Positions 20,475 to 28,840 of a stretch of 31,478 nt of DNA are shown piece by piece; position 1 is the first letter of the stretch; each line of letters opens with the position of its first letter. The position numbers and the translations under genes were made by a program. The stretch is from a virus. The stretch spans positions 1-31,478 of the IMG/VR virus record IMGVR_UViG_3300042445_000468; one strand, 5' to 3'. Under the pieces are notes generated by a model. The model did no database searches and was not told where the DNA came from. It worked only from the letters and a program-made list of their open reading frames with translations.

Positions 20475-21013
20475 AAATATTTTATTCAAACCCGTTTGAC
20501 TTAGATAAAAATATAGGTAAAGCCTACAACCAATACTTGTCTAGCCTAAATGCAGCCGACGACGATTGGATTGTAATGCAAGATGGTGACATTTTGTATT
20601 TAACTCCAGACTGGGGCAAAAGGATACACGATGCATTGTCTATAGATGGAGACAAATTCGGTTTGGTTGGATGTTATACTAATAGGCTAAGGTCTAAGCA
20701 TCAGTTGCACAATAAAGCCTTTAGTTACGATTTGGACGTGCGCAATCACTACGAAATCTCGATGGCTTACCAAGGCCAAGGCATTGAGGAAATAAAATTG
20801 TATATCGCGGGATTCTTTATGGCCTTTCAGTACAAGACTTGGAAAAAAATTAAGTTTGCCGAGAATAGCCTAGCTTTTGATTCGTTGTTTTCGATGCGAG
20901 TTAAAGAGCTAGGTTTAAAGGTTGGCCTAATTCGTTCGCTTTACGTTTTCCATAGTTACCGACTTTGGTCGGACAATGAGCCGTGGAATGAGAAAAAACA
21001 TTTACTAAAATAA
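20459..21013 (+). CDS. GT-A fold glycosyltransferase
   Basis: A 184-residue protein with the metal and nucleotide-sugar binding motif D42-G-D44 in WIVMQDGDILYL, an IGKAYNQYLSSLNAADDDW stretch before it and a catalytic-region segment AFDSLFSMRVKELGLKVG, then YVFHSYRLW. This is the shape of a family 2-like glycosyltransferase. Shorter than many GT2 enzymes, but the central Rossmann-like part is complete. The third gene of the methyltransferase and glycosyltransferase cassette. Likely target is the capsid or another virion protein, given location between capsid and connector genes; modification of host glycans remains possible. Confidence 0.8.
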   Translation: MGDPLKIFYSNPFDLDKNIGKAYNQYLSSLNAADDDWIVMQDGDILYLTPDWGKRIHDALSIDGDKFGLVGCYTNRLRSKHQLHNKAFSYDLDVRNHYEISMAYQGQGIEEIKLYIAGFFMAFQYKTWKKIKFAENSLAFDSLFSMRVKELGLKVGLIRSLYVFHSYRLWSDNEPWNEKKHLLK

Positions 21014-21024
21014 ATAGTATCTTT

Positions 21025-21165
21025 ATGATAAAATTATTGGTTGACCTAGAGCCGTTTGAGAAAGGCCAAATTGTTAGCGTGGGCAAAACCTACGACACGT
21101 ATTTGGTTGACAAAGGATTGGCAGTCTGGGTTAAAATGGACAAACAAGACTTTAAAACGAAATGA
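21025..21165 (+). CDS. Small head-completion-region protein
   Basis: A 46-residue protein with LEPFEKGQIVSVGKTYDTYL and VDKGLAVWV, resembling short beta-rich phage proteins found just before connector genes. It overlaps the connector ATG by 4 bases. Function not known. Confidence 0.65.
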   Translation: MIKLLVDLEPFEKGQIVSVGKTYDTYLVDKGLAVWVKMDKQDFKTK

Positions 21166-21629
21166 GTACGACCAAACCTTTACAAATTGTCTACAATTAC
21201 CAAGTAGCTACAGAGCCAATCACTTTGGCAGAGGCTAAGGCTTGGTTGCAAATCGACTTTAACGACTGGGATTCGTTGCTAACTGGTCAATTGATTCCAG
21301 CGGCTAGAATCGAATCTGAGAAAGCCAGCGGAATGCTTTACGTTCAAAGGAATGTGACCGTGTCAAATAACAAGCGCGACGAAAGGATTTATCCAATCGG
21401 GCCTTGGGTTGCAGACGTTACAACCGACGAAACCGAGATTGAAAATTACACTTATTCAGCTGGTTTTAATTCGACAAACCTTTTGCCGCAAGACCTACGA
21501 ATTGCAATGCTTAAAAGGATTGCAACTGATTTCGCGTATCGACAAAACATGATTAGCGTGCAGGAGCAATACTTGCAAAAGGCCAGCATTACAACCGAGT
21601 TAAAATATAGAGCGGACTTATTCGTATGA
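21162..21629 (+). CDS. Head-tail connector (gp6/gp15-like adaptor)
   Basis: A 155-residue protein with the family hallmark PITLAEAKAWLQID followed by LIPAARIESEKASG, typical of HK97 gp6/SPP1 gp15-type adaptors that form a ring below the portal. The C-terminal helix (LRIAMLKRIATDFAYRQ) completes the helical bundle. It is coupled to the next connector gene by an ATGA overlap, in the canonical order connector, stopper, tail completion, terminator. Confidence 0.88.
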   Translation: MSTTKPLQIVYNYQVATEPITLAEAKAWLQIDFNDWDSLLTGQLIPAARIESEKASGMLYVQRNVTVSNNKRDERIYPIGPWVADVTTDETEIENYTYSAGFNSTNLLPQDLRIAMLKRIATDFAYRQNMISVQEQYLQKASITTELKYRADLFV

Positions 21630-21952
21630 TAAACTTTGGCAAATACGACCAGAAAGTTGAGTTTATATCCTTTCAGACAATTAGCGACGGCGCTGGAGGC
21701 ACAATTGTAAGCCCAACAACGCTTTTAAGTACGTTCGCGTCAGTTAAGCAGACTAGAGGAAATAACGCCTTAGAATCTGGGGAAATGGTATTGCCGAACA
21801 CTTACCAAATTGCAATCCAGTATCGAGCGTCTTTTGTCCCAAGCGAGATTTACCAAGTACTTTATCGAACAAGATATTACAAGATTACTGGCGTGCAATT
21901 GAACGACGAGAGAATGCACAAAGAGTACATTATTAACATGGTTGGAGTGTAA
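21626..21952 (+). CDS. Head closure / stopper protein (SPP1 gp16-like)
   Basis: A 108-residue beta-barrel type protein: INFGKYDQKVEFISFQ, DGAGGTIVSPTTLLSTFASV, a variable loop, YQIAIQYRASF and YKITGVQLNDER with a C-terminal YIINMVGV. This pattern is that of head-tail joining proteins which plug the connector after packaging. It shares one base with the next gene. Length fits the family (about 110). Confidence 0.88.
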   Translation: MINFGKYDQKVEFISFQTISDGAGGTIVSPTTLLSTFASVKQTRGNNALESGEMVLPNTYQIAIQYRASFVPSEIYQVLYRTRYYKITGVQLNDERMHKEYIINMVGV

Positions 21953-22416
21953 TGGCGGTTACGGTAAAAGGATTGGATGCGGCTTTAAAAGACTTGGACA
22001 AGCAAGAGCAAGTTGTCATCGATGCCGTTAAAGATATTTTAGCAAGTACTGCAACCGATATTGAAATAGAGGCCATTAGAAACGCTCCTAGTAACTGGGA
22101 AGGCCAGCCTTTAAACATTAAGCAAAGGATTGATAAAGTAGCTGAAAATAATGGTTTAGGTTGGCGCGTAGGTGTTCAATCTGGCGACCCAGTCTTTGAG
22201 ATTGAGGCTTGGTTGGAGTTTGGAACTGGACTAAGCGCGAGAGAGATTTTAAGCAATCCACAATACACGCAAGAGGTTCGCGACATTGCCAGACGCTTTT
22301 ACAGAAACGGACGCGGTCGAATTGTTGGCCAGCCTTACCTTATGCCAGCTTTCTTTAGGAATACGGCTAATTTAGTTACTGATATTGAAAACGAGATAAA
22401 CAAAGATTTAGGATGA
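21952..22416 (+). CDS. Tail completion protein, HK97 gp10-like
   Basis: A 154-residue protein with VTVKGLDAALKDLDKQEQV, a WLEFGTG motif near residue 87 and a C-terminal GQPYLMPAFFR, all hallmarks of the HK97 gp10 family that links the connector to the tail terminator. It overlaps the next gene by 4 bases. Family call is strong because WLEFGTG and PYLMPAF occur at the expected spacing. Confidence 0.9.
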   Translation: MAVTVKGLDAALKDLDKQEQVVIDAVKDILASTATDIEIEAIRNAPSNWEGQPLNIKQRIDKVAENNGLGWRVGVQSGDPVFEIEAWLEFGTGLSAREILSNPQYTQEVRDIARRFYRNGRGRIVGQPYLMPAFFRNTANLVTDIENEINKDLG

Positions 22417-22862
22417 GAGATATAGCAACCGATATAAGAAAGGCCGTAATTTCCGCGATTTCACCTTTGACACTTAGTGGCGTGACTATTCCAGTAAGAG
22501 ATACGGAATTGCCTCCAGGAATAAATCCAGCTAACTACCAAGGCTCGGCTGCTTTTGTGTTGATTACCGACCAGAACGAAGCGGAAACAACAAACAATGA
22601 TTGTTCGGTAAGACAAAACGCAACGTTTCAGATTAACATTGTAACAAAGTTTGCCCAAGGTAACGGAGGTAAATTATTGTCGGAAAATATTTCTAATGCT
22701 ATTCAGCTAAAAATGAATCTTGACGATTTAGTTTTGCCAGCGGATTTGCAAGCGGTAAACATCCGTAAAAACTTTAGCCGCGTACAAATTGAGCAAGGGT
22801 CTAGCCAAATAGCTTACCAGAAAATTTTGTCTTACACATTGGATATTTTCCAAGTGTCTTGA
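22413..22862 (+). CDS. Tail terminator-like protein
   Basis: A 149-residue protein in the position of the tail terminator (gpU/gp17-like). It has the pattern IATDIRKAVISAISPLTL at the start, a central strand set (AAFVLITDQNEAET, CSVRQNATFQINIVTKF) and a C-terminal QKILSYTLDIFQV. This alpha/beta layout suits a DUF3168-type or similar ring protein that ends tail polymerisation. Evidence is largely positional, with supportive fold-like pattern. The promoter of the tail tube overlaps its end. Confidence 0.75.
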   Translation: MRDIATDIRKAVISAISPLTLSGVTIPVRDTELPPGINPANYQGSAAFVLITDQNEAETTNNDCSVRQNATFQINIVTKFAQGNGGKLLSENISNAIQLKMNLDDLVLPADLQAVNIRKNFSRVQIEQGSSQIAYQKILSYTLDIFQVS

Positions 22863-22886
22863 TAAATAAAAATTTATGTATATTTG
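22859..22886 (+). promoter_or_regulatory. Promoter TTG-N17-TATATTTG before tail tube gene
   Basis: TTG at 22859-22861 (across the previous stop), 17 bases, TATATTTG at 22879-22886, then the 16-base leader TTAAAACGAATAAGCA and ATG 22903. Same architecture as at the capsid and portal genes. Confidence 0.75.
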
Positions 22887-22902
22887 TTAAAACGAATAAG
22901 CA

Positions 22903-23319
22903 ATGGCAACATATCAATTAGGCAACTTCTTTACCTTCGAGTGGAACAATCTTCCAGTCGTTTGTAAAACCTCAGCTTCTGTTTCAATTTCCAACGAAGG
23001 AGTAACCGTGCGAAACGATTGTACTGGTGACTACGGAGTTAGACTTGAAGGCGGCGATAAATCTGGCTCTTTCTCTTTCTCTGGAGACCTAGACTTTTCC
23101 TCAACTGGCTCAACCAACCTTTCCGCTTTCGACCTTTTCGAGGAAATCGGAAAAGTATTTGAGCTTGTATTTGGTGGAACTGAATCTGGCGACAAAATTA
23201 TAACCGTTGACGCTCAACTAAACTCAGTTGAAATTACTGCGGAAAGAAACTCTCAAGTATCTTTCTCTGGAACTTTCGACTTTGCTGGCGCTCCAGTTAT
23301 CACGGTAATACCAACCTAA
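22903..23319 (+). CDS. Major tail tube protein
   Basis: A 138-residue beta-rich protein with the tail-tube pattern: LPVVCKTSASVSISNEGV, VRNDCTGDYGVRLEGGDKSG, SFSFSGDLDF, a central helix (LFEEIGKVFELVF) and a C-terminal set of strands (NSQVSFSGTFDFAG). It polymerises around the tape measure. Gene position between tail terminator and tail chaperone is canonical, and it has its own strong promoter as expected for an abundant protein. Confidence 0.88.
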   Translation: MATYQLGNFFTFEWNNLPVVCKTSASVSISNEGVTVRNDCTGDYGVRLEGGDKSGSFSFSGDLDFSSTGSTNLSAFDLFEEIGKVFELVFGGTESGDKIITVDAQLNSVEITAERNSQVSFSGTFDFAGAPVITVIPT

Positions 23320-23328
23320 ACTAAATAT

Positions 23329-23655
23329 ATGGCTAAATACCATTCAGCTCCTTTTAAAGAAGGGGAGATTTTCTTTTACCCAAATTTGGGCGCTTTGGCG
23401 AACTTTGAGGATTTTACAGGACTTGGAATTGCAACGGCTTTTGATGGCCAAGCAATACCTAAAATAGATTTGATTTATGCTTTGTTGCATGAGTGCCACA
23501 AAGTTGCTTGTTTGCGTAAATCAACTAGCCCAGTAAGCCTCGACGAGTTAAAAGTTTGGATTGAGGGTAAAGATGTAATGAAACTATTTAACGACGTTTT
23601 GGCCGACTTGCTTTTAGAGTTAGGCATTGGTGAAAGCCAAGAAAAAAAAACGTAA
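23329..23655 (+). CDS. Tail assembly chaperone, unshifted product (G-like)
   Basis: A 108-residue helical protein (LGALANFEDFTGLGIATAFD, IYALLHECHKVACLR) in the position of lambda G. It ends at TAA 23653-23655, right after a nine-A run that forms a -1 slippery site. In long-tailed phages this chaperone is produced in a short and a frameshifted long form in a fixed ratio; both bind the tape measure and tube subunits. The continuation is annotated in the next entry. Confidence 0.85.
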   Translation: MAKYHSAPFKEGEIFFYPNLGALANFEDFTGLGIATAFDGQAIPKIDLIYALLHECHKVACLRKSTSPVSLDELKVWIEGKDVMKLFNDVLADLLLELGIGESQEKKT

Positions 23656-24014
23656 GTGAAGACGAGACCGAGGAATATTCGGCTCGTGAAAATTTAATGC
23701 TGCTCGTAGGACGGACTAAGGTTCCCTATGAGCAGCTTTTTTGTTTAAGCCGTAAAGAGTTAAAGGCATTGGTAAAAGGTCATGAGATAGACCAAAAAGA
23801 CATGATTGAGGCCATGAGAGTACAAGCCGTAATTGGTTTGCATCCACATTTAAAAAAGGGAGCTAATTTAGACCCAACTAAACTTTGGCCTTTGCCTTGG
23901 GACAATAAGATTAAGCCTTTGGAGTCTACCCCTCAAGACTTTGCTAAAGCGAGGAAATTGTTGGAAATTGCAAGTAAACTAGAGAAAAATGGCAAATCCA
24001 AGAATAGAGGTTGA
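23329..24014 (+). CDS. Tail assembly chaperone, -1 frameshift fusion (GT-like)
   Basis: A -1 shift on the A run (about 23643-23649) joins the first ORF to the frame that is open from 23649 to 24014, giving about 228 residues. The joined sequence continues NVSEDETEEYSAREN and then LLVGRTKVPYEQLFCLSRKE. The second frame has its own ATG at 23697, but the open frame extends back to the slip site, as expected for a GT fusion. It overlaps the tape-measure start by 26 bases. Confidence 0.85.
23642..23687 (+). promoter_or_regulatory. Programmed -1 frameshift site with downstream hairpin
   Basis: Nine A residues (23642-23650) contain A AAA AAA in the zero frame. Twelve bases downstream, ACGAG-A-CCGA (23662-23671) pairs with TCGG-CTCGT (23679-23687): a 9-bp stem with one bulged A and a 7-base loop, suitable as the stimulatory structure. 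Confidence 0.8.
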
Positions 24015-25782
24015 AATAGGCGCAAACGTAGCTGGGTTAACCGCTGGCGTTAATAAAGCCACTACAGACCTAGACAAATTAGGCAAAGCGGCACAAACAA
24101 CCGCGCCTCAAGTTCAGAAATTAGCACAGGCCACGAGCGGTTATAATTCAGTTGGCGTAGACTTTGCCCGAATTGTACAAGATGCCCCATTTGGTATTAT
24201 TGGCGTTGGTAACAACATTACTCAGTTAGCTGGGTCTTTCCAGGTGTTAAAAAATCAAACTGGGTCAACTTCTACGGCTTTAAAATCAGCATTCGCCTCA
24301 ATTTTTAGCTCTGGTAACGCTTTAATTTTAGGTATTTCAGTTTTAACAACGGCCTTTACTATTCTCCAGCAAAAGGGATTCTTTAAATCTGAAGAGGCTG
24401 CAAAGTCTTTAAATGAGCAATTAGAAGATTATAGAGAAAAATTAGATGGAATTACAAAAGCAAATTTAGAGGGAGCAATTAGCGCTCAAAAGGAAATATC
24501 AAATCTTAAGCTATTACAAACCCAAGCTGAAAACACAAATCTTAGTCTTGAGAAAAGATTAGCAGCGGTTAATGAATTAAAGAAAATAGCGCCTGAATAT
24601 TTAAAGAATTTATCGGACGAGCAAATATTAACTGGTAATGTGGGCGATGCTTACAAGTCTCTAACCAATGATATTTTGGCATTGGCAAAGGCTAAAGCGT
24701 TTTCAGCACAAATAGATAAAAACTCAGCAGATACTTTAACTTTATTATTACAAGAAGAGCAAAGGGCAATTGTAATTAGTCAAAAAAGACAAGACCAAGA
24801 AAGAGCAAGAAGAGAAGACGAGCAAAGAAGGGCAATCGGTACTGCTGCTGGTGGTTTTGGTTCTGCTGCAATTTCTGAGGCTGCAAGTATTGAAAGTGAA
24901 ATAAACAAACTAATTAACGAGCAGGTTAAAAGCTCACAACAAAGAGTAGTTTTAGCAGAGCAAAATTTAAAATTAGAATCTGGAATTGTAGGATTTAGTT
25001 CCCAAGGCGCAAGCTTTGCAAAGGTTAAAGTTGAAACAACAAAGGAATTAAACAAAGAAAAGCTAAAAGGACTAACATTAGAAGATGATTCAATAAAAAA
25101 TGTAGAATTTGGTAATCAGCTACAGGATGAAGCAAAGAAAAAGCTACAGTCGTTAATTCCAGAGCTAGAAAACGTAAAAAATAAATTTGCAGATATTAAC
25201 TTAACTGGCGCCCCAGTTTTAGAAATAGCAGATATTGATGACTCAAAATTAACCGAATTTGTTTTACGATTGGCTGAATTTAATGCTCAAGTTGCTGAGG
25301 TAATTCAAAATGGCGCTCAACAAACTTTAGGTGATTTTGCTTTTTCAATTGGAGACGCTTTAGGTAGTGGTGGTAATGTTTTAAAGGCCGCAGGAGCTAG
25401 TTTACTTGGAGGTCTTGCTGGTATATTAAACCAGTTAGGCCAGTTGGCAATTGGAGCTGGATTAGCTATAGAAGGTATAAAAAAAGCATTACAAACCTTA
25501 AATGGGCCAGTAGCAATTGCGGCTGGAGTTGCATTAATTGGATTGGCTGGTTTTGTAAGCTCAAAAGCTAAAAGTTTAGGTGGCTCAATGAAAGGAGGAG
25601 GCGGCGGAGGTGGAGCCTCAGTTGGTAGCTCTGGAGCTGGCGCTGGTAGCGCTTTCTCTGGAGGTGGCGCCCAAGGTGGTTTATTTCAGCAAAACAGAGA
25701 CCTTAACGGCGAGTTAGTTGTTAGAGGTCAAGATTTAGTTTACGTTTTTGGACAAGCTAGTAACAGAATAAACAAAGGATAA
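23989..25782 (+). CDS. Tape measure protein
   Basis: A 597-residue protein starting with IEVEIGANVAGLTAGVNKATTDLDKLGKAA, the common N-terminus of tape measures in Bacteroidota phages, followed by long helical stretches rich in Glu, Lys and Gln (about 130-400), hydrophobic segments (LGGLAGILNQLGQLAIGAGL, AIAAGVALIGLAGFVSSKA) and a Gly-rich tail (GGGGGGGASVGSSGAGAGS). At the usual 0.15 nm per residue its length predicts a tail near 90 nm. It shares one base with the tail-tip gene. The 24361-25140 portion is more AT-rich than neighbours. Confidence 0.9.
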   Translation: MANPRIEVEIGANVAGLTAGVNKATTDLDKLGKAAQTTAPQVQKLAQATSGYNSVGVDFARIVQDAPFGIIGVGNNITQLAGSFQVLKNQTGSTSTALKSAFASIFSSGNALILGISVLTTAFTILQQKGFFKSEEAAKSLNEQLEDYREKLDGITKANLEGAISAQKEISNLKLLQTQAENTNLSLEKRLAAVNELKKIAPEYLKNLSDEQILTGNVGDAYKSLTNDILALAKAKAFSAQIDKNSADTLTLLLQEEQRAIVISQKRQDQERARREDEQRRAIGTAAGGFGSAAISEAASIESEINKLINEQVKSSQQRVVLAEQNLKLESGIVGFSSQGASFAKVKVETTKELNKEKLKGLTLEDDSIKNVEFGNQLQDEAKKKLQSLIPELENVKNKFADINLTGAPVLEIADIDDSKLTEFVLRLAEFNAQVAEVIQNGAQQTLGDFAFSIGDALGSGGNVLKAAGASLLGGLAGILNQLGQLAIGAGLAIEGIKKALQTLNGPVAIAAGVALIGLAGFVSSKAKSLGGSMKGGGGGGGASVGSSGAGAGSAFSGGGAQGGLFQQNRDLNGELVVRGQDLVYVFGQASNRINKG

Positions 25783-28700
25783 TGGCAAATGATTTTAGGT
25801 TACAAGCGGCGGTTAGAACTGGCCTTGGCACAATCACAATTAACGGAGTTGCTCCAGTCCAATTTTATACAGAGGGAGCGACGTTAACAATTGCAGTTAG
25901 TCCAGATTCGGGATTTCATACGGCCAAATGGTACGCGAGTCCAGGAAATAATTTGATTAGTTCGGCTTTGTCTTTCAGCTTTACGATGCCGTCAAACGAC
26001 GTCAAATTAGCCGTTGAGTTGAGCGGCCAAAATACGCCAGTTAACGACTACGGCTTAAAGTATGAAGGCGGATACGCGACTAACTACGGCGGTCTAGTTT
26101 GGAACTTGCAAATACTAAGGACTGGCTATTCTGGAGCCGTTACGCCTTTGTCTATTAATGATATAACTTACAACTGGGGAAATACTGGAGACGACCCATT
26201 AAATACAATTGTCGGCTCTTCAGTAGACTTTACGATTGCTGGAGAAACCAACGCTTTTAACGAGTTTCTAGTTGGTGGAAATCGGACTTGGAGAGTATTG
26301 CTGAATCAGATTAGCGAAAACAATGATATTACGGATTGGCAAGGTGTTAACGTTACCAATTTTTATAAAAGCGTAGCGTATGGTAATGGCGTTTTTGTAG
26401 CTACTTTCGGCCCATTTAGAGCCTATTCATTAGACGGAATTACTTGGAATGAGTCAACGCCAATTGGTTGGCAAGCTAACGCCATAACCTATGGAAATGG
26501 CTTATTTGTTGCCGTTGGATATGCCATTGTTGTTGGGGTTCCAACTGCATTTGTTTTTACTTCAATTGATGGAATAAATTGGACTTCTAGAACTCCAGCC
26601 GCGACTAATAATTGGGTAAACGTCGCTTATGGAAATGGTTTATTTGTTGCAGTTTCTTCAAATGGAGCGAGTAATAGAATTATGACTTCGCCAGATGGGA
26701 TTACTTGGACGGCTAGGAATAGCGGCATAAATCCTGATTTTAGCGCGGTTGCTTATGGTAATGGTATTTGGGTTGCAATTTCTACGGCGTCAACTGGAGG
26801 TACTGTATTTACCTCTTATGATGGAATAGTTTGGACTGAGCAAGCCGAAACATTTTCTCAATCATCAATTGCTTTTGGCAATGGCATATTTACTACTGGT
26901 AATTATAATTCAACAGACGGAATAAATTGGAATGTAAATGCCTTTGGAACTATTGCTAGAGGCATAACATTTGGTAACGGTTATTTTATTGCCATTACTG
27001 ATGGAGGAACAAATAGAGTTTTATATAGTACTAATGCATTAAGCTGGACTCAAATACCAGCCGCTTCAACTGCGTCATTTAAAGCAATAGCATTTGGTGA
27101 AAATACTTTTGTTGCAGTTGCCGATGGAGGCGCTACAAATAGAATAAACTACCTTTTATTCGAAGGAGTACAACCTTTCTTTAGCGGTTACATTGCCCCC
27201 GACTTTATCACGTCTCAATTTAAGAGCGGAGTTAAACTATTTGAGTTTACTGCAATCGATGGTTTAAAAGGTTTGGATTCTATTAGGTCAAGTTTTACCT
27301 CATGGCCAGACCCTAGAACGCAAGCGATTTCTGGAATTGTCGGAGCTTTAAACCAGTCGTTTATTGATAAGCGCCAAGTTTTAGTTGGTTGCGAGGTTCA
27401 CGAAACTAGAATGGATTCCGATGTAAGCGTTTTCCGTCAATTTAACGTACCTCCTAACGCAATTTATACCGATGGAGAGGTAGCTAAGTTTAGCAACGGC
27501 GTAAGGATTGAAAACGAGCAACTTTACTTGAAGGATACAATCGAGAGAATGGTAAATCCGTTTCTTTGCCGTGTCTTTTTGTGGAAAGATAAGTTTTACG
27601 TTATCCGTTTAAATGAGTTCAACAAGACCTCTTTTAAGACCTACACGTTCAACCCAGACACGTCGGTTGAGTCAACTCAAATGATTATCAACGGCGACGA
27701 TATAAACGCCGATATAAACAAACCAGAGGAAACGGCTAGAAGAGTATTTACCGAGTTTAACGCGTTCCTTAATCTGGGTATCCTAGACCAAGATTCCCAA
27801 GGCGGAGTATTTGACGCTAAGTTTGAAGAGACCGAATGGAATCTAAACGGAGTAGGCTCCCCTTACGACGGAATATTTCAATTAAAGCTTTGGCAATACT
27901 TTAACGCTATTCCAACCAACCAACCAACCAGCGTTCCAAGTGGCGCAACGGCCTTGGTTCAATACGTGGCAGATGGGAGCGGCGAATACGTGCAAATCTG
28001 GACGACTACCACAACGGATGGAATAGACGACCCTAATATTAGTTATATCTCAGCGAATACAAATAGTACTGGCGGAGCGATTACAATTGCCCAAGAAACT
28101 GCTAATACTATTTCTTTGACGTTTAAATACATGGTCGAGCGAGTTGGCTCAGCTTTCCCAATAACCCCAGGAGCGCACGCAGTTGGATTAATGGTTAAGA
28201 TTGGAAACCAATACTTGTCTCGTAGTGGCGCAACAACCTTTTCTTGGACTGGAACGGAAACGGTAATGGAGTTTTCGGTAACGGCTGGGTCTGTTTGGAA
28301 TAGTATCGCAATCAATAACGTTCTAGTCCCAGTTGATGGGGACGTTGAGATTAGACTTTATCAATTGATTTGTAATGGTGGAACTCCTAACAGATATGTT
28401 GTTAGGTACGATGATTTATCGCTAAAGATTGAGAAAACAAGCGGTTTATCTTTGGCAAAGCTTGGCGTTAAAGGCGTGACTGGCTCACCTTATGCGAACG
28501 TTCATCCAGATTACAACACGTTTATAGGAGACGCGGTTACCAGCAACTCAGCCTCAGCGATTAGATTGATTAACCTTGATAACGTGGTTTCTGAAGGCTG
28601 GTCTCGAGATGGAGTAGAGGATATGCCATTGCTGGATATTATCGTGCAAGAATTGGCTAACCTTAAAGGCCGAACCAATTACCGAGTTTTAGCAACCTTG

Positions 28701-28838
28701 GAACGACGACCGATTGACCCATTTAGAGCGTTTTTATTTAACGAGCGTTATTGGGCTTTGGTTAGTTATCAGTTAAATTGCAGGACTGGAACGGCACAAA
28801 TTGAGCTTTACGATTTAGGAATAGAACCGACAACATAA
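25782..28838 (+). CDS. Large tail-tip (distal tail/hub) protein with inserted seven-blade propeller-like domain
   Basis: A 1018-residue protein after the tape measure. Residues ~11-82 resemble an InlB B-repeat-like bacterial repeat (GVAPVQFYTEGATLTIAV ... FTMPSNDVKLAVEL). Residues ~83-183 and from ~465 on form the tail-tip part; the break lies between WRVLLNQ and FFSGYIAPDF. Between them (about 184-460) are seven repeats of the form A-YGNG-F-A followed by TS-DGI-WT, a YCF48/BNR-like propeller. N-terminal ITDWQG may close the last blade. The C-terminal part (FTAIDGLKGLDSIR, VLATLERRPIDPFRAF) fits hub proteins. Likely role: baseplate hub and glycan binding. Confidence 0.85.
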   Translation: MANDFRLQAAVRTGLGTITINGVAPVQFYTEGATLTIAVSPDSGFHTAKWYASPGNNLISSALSFSFTMPSNDVKLAVELSGQNTPVNDYGLKYEGGYATNYGGLVWNLQILRTGYSGAVTPLSINDITYNWGNTGDDPLNTIVGSSVDFTIAGETNAFNEFLVGGNRTWRVLLNQISENNDITDWQGVNVTNFYKSVAYGNGVFVATFGPFRAYSLDGITWNESTPIGWQANAITYGNGLFVAVGYAIVVGVPTAFVFTSIDGINWTSRTPAATNNWVNVAYGNGLFVAVSSNGASNRIMTSPDGITWTARNSGINPDFSAVAYGNGIWVAISTASTGGTVFTSYDGIVWTEQAETFSQSSIAFGNGIFTTGNYNSTDGINWNVNAFGTIARGITFGNGYFIAITDGGTNRVLYSTNALSWTQIPAASTASFKAIAFGENTFVAVADGGATNRINYLLFEGVQPFFSGYIAPDFITSQFKSGVKLFEFTAIDGLKGLDSIRSSFTSWPDPRTQAISGIVGALNQSFIDKRQVLVGCEVHETRMDSDVSVFRQFNVPPNAIYTDGEVAKFSNGVRIENEQLYLKDTIERMVNPFLCRVFLWKDKFYVIRLNEFNKTSFKTYTFNPDTSVESTQMIINGDDINADINKPEETARRVFTEFNAFLNLGILDQDSQGGVFDAKFEETEWNLNGVGSPYDGIFQLKLWQYFNAIPTNQPTSVPSGATALVQYVADGSGEYVQIWTTTTTDGIDDPNISYISANTNSTGGAITIAQETANTISLTFKYMVERVGSAFPITPGAHAVGLMVKIGNQYLSRSGATTFSWTGTETVMEFSVTAGSVWNSIAINNVLVPVDGDVEIRLYQLICNGGTPNRYVVRYDDLSLKIEKTSGLSLAKLGVKGVTGSPYANVHPDYNTFIGDAVTSNSASAIRLINLDNVVSEGWSRDGVEDMPLLDIIVQELANLKGRTNYRVLATLERRPIDPFRAFLFNERYWALVSYQLNCRTGTAQIELYDLGIEPTT

Positions 28839-28840
28839 TA

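Noticed and set aside
21018-21025. TATCTTTA as a promoter for the connector genes
   Set aside because: It lacks the final G, overlaps the ATG and would leave no room for a transcript start.
23697-24014. Independent gene starting at ATG 23697
   Set aside because: The frame is open back to the slippery site and position and layout match a GT frameshift product, so a separate protein is unlikely to be the main one.
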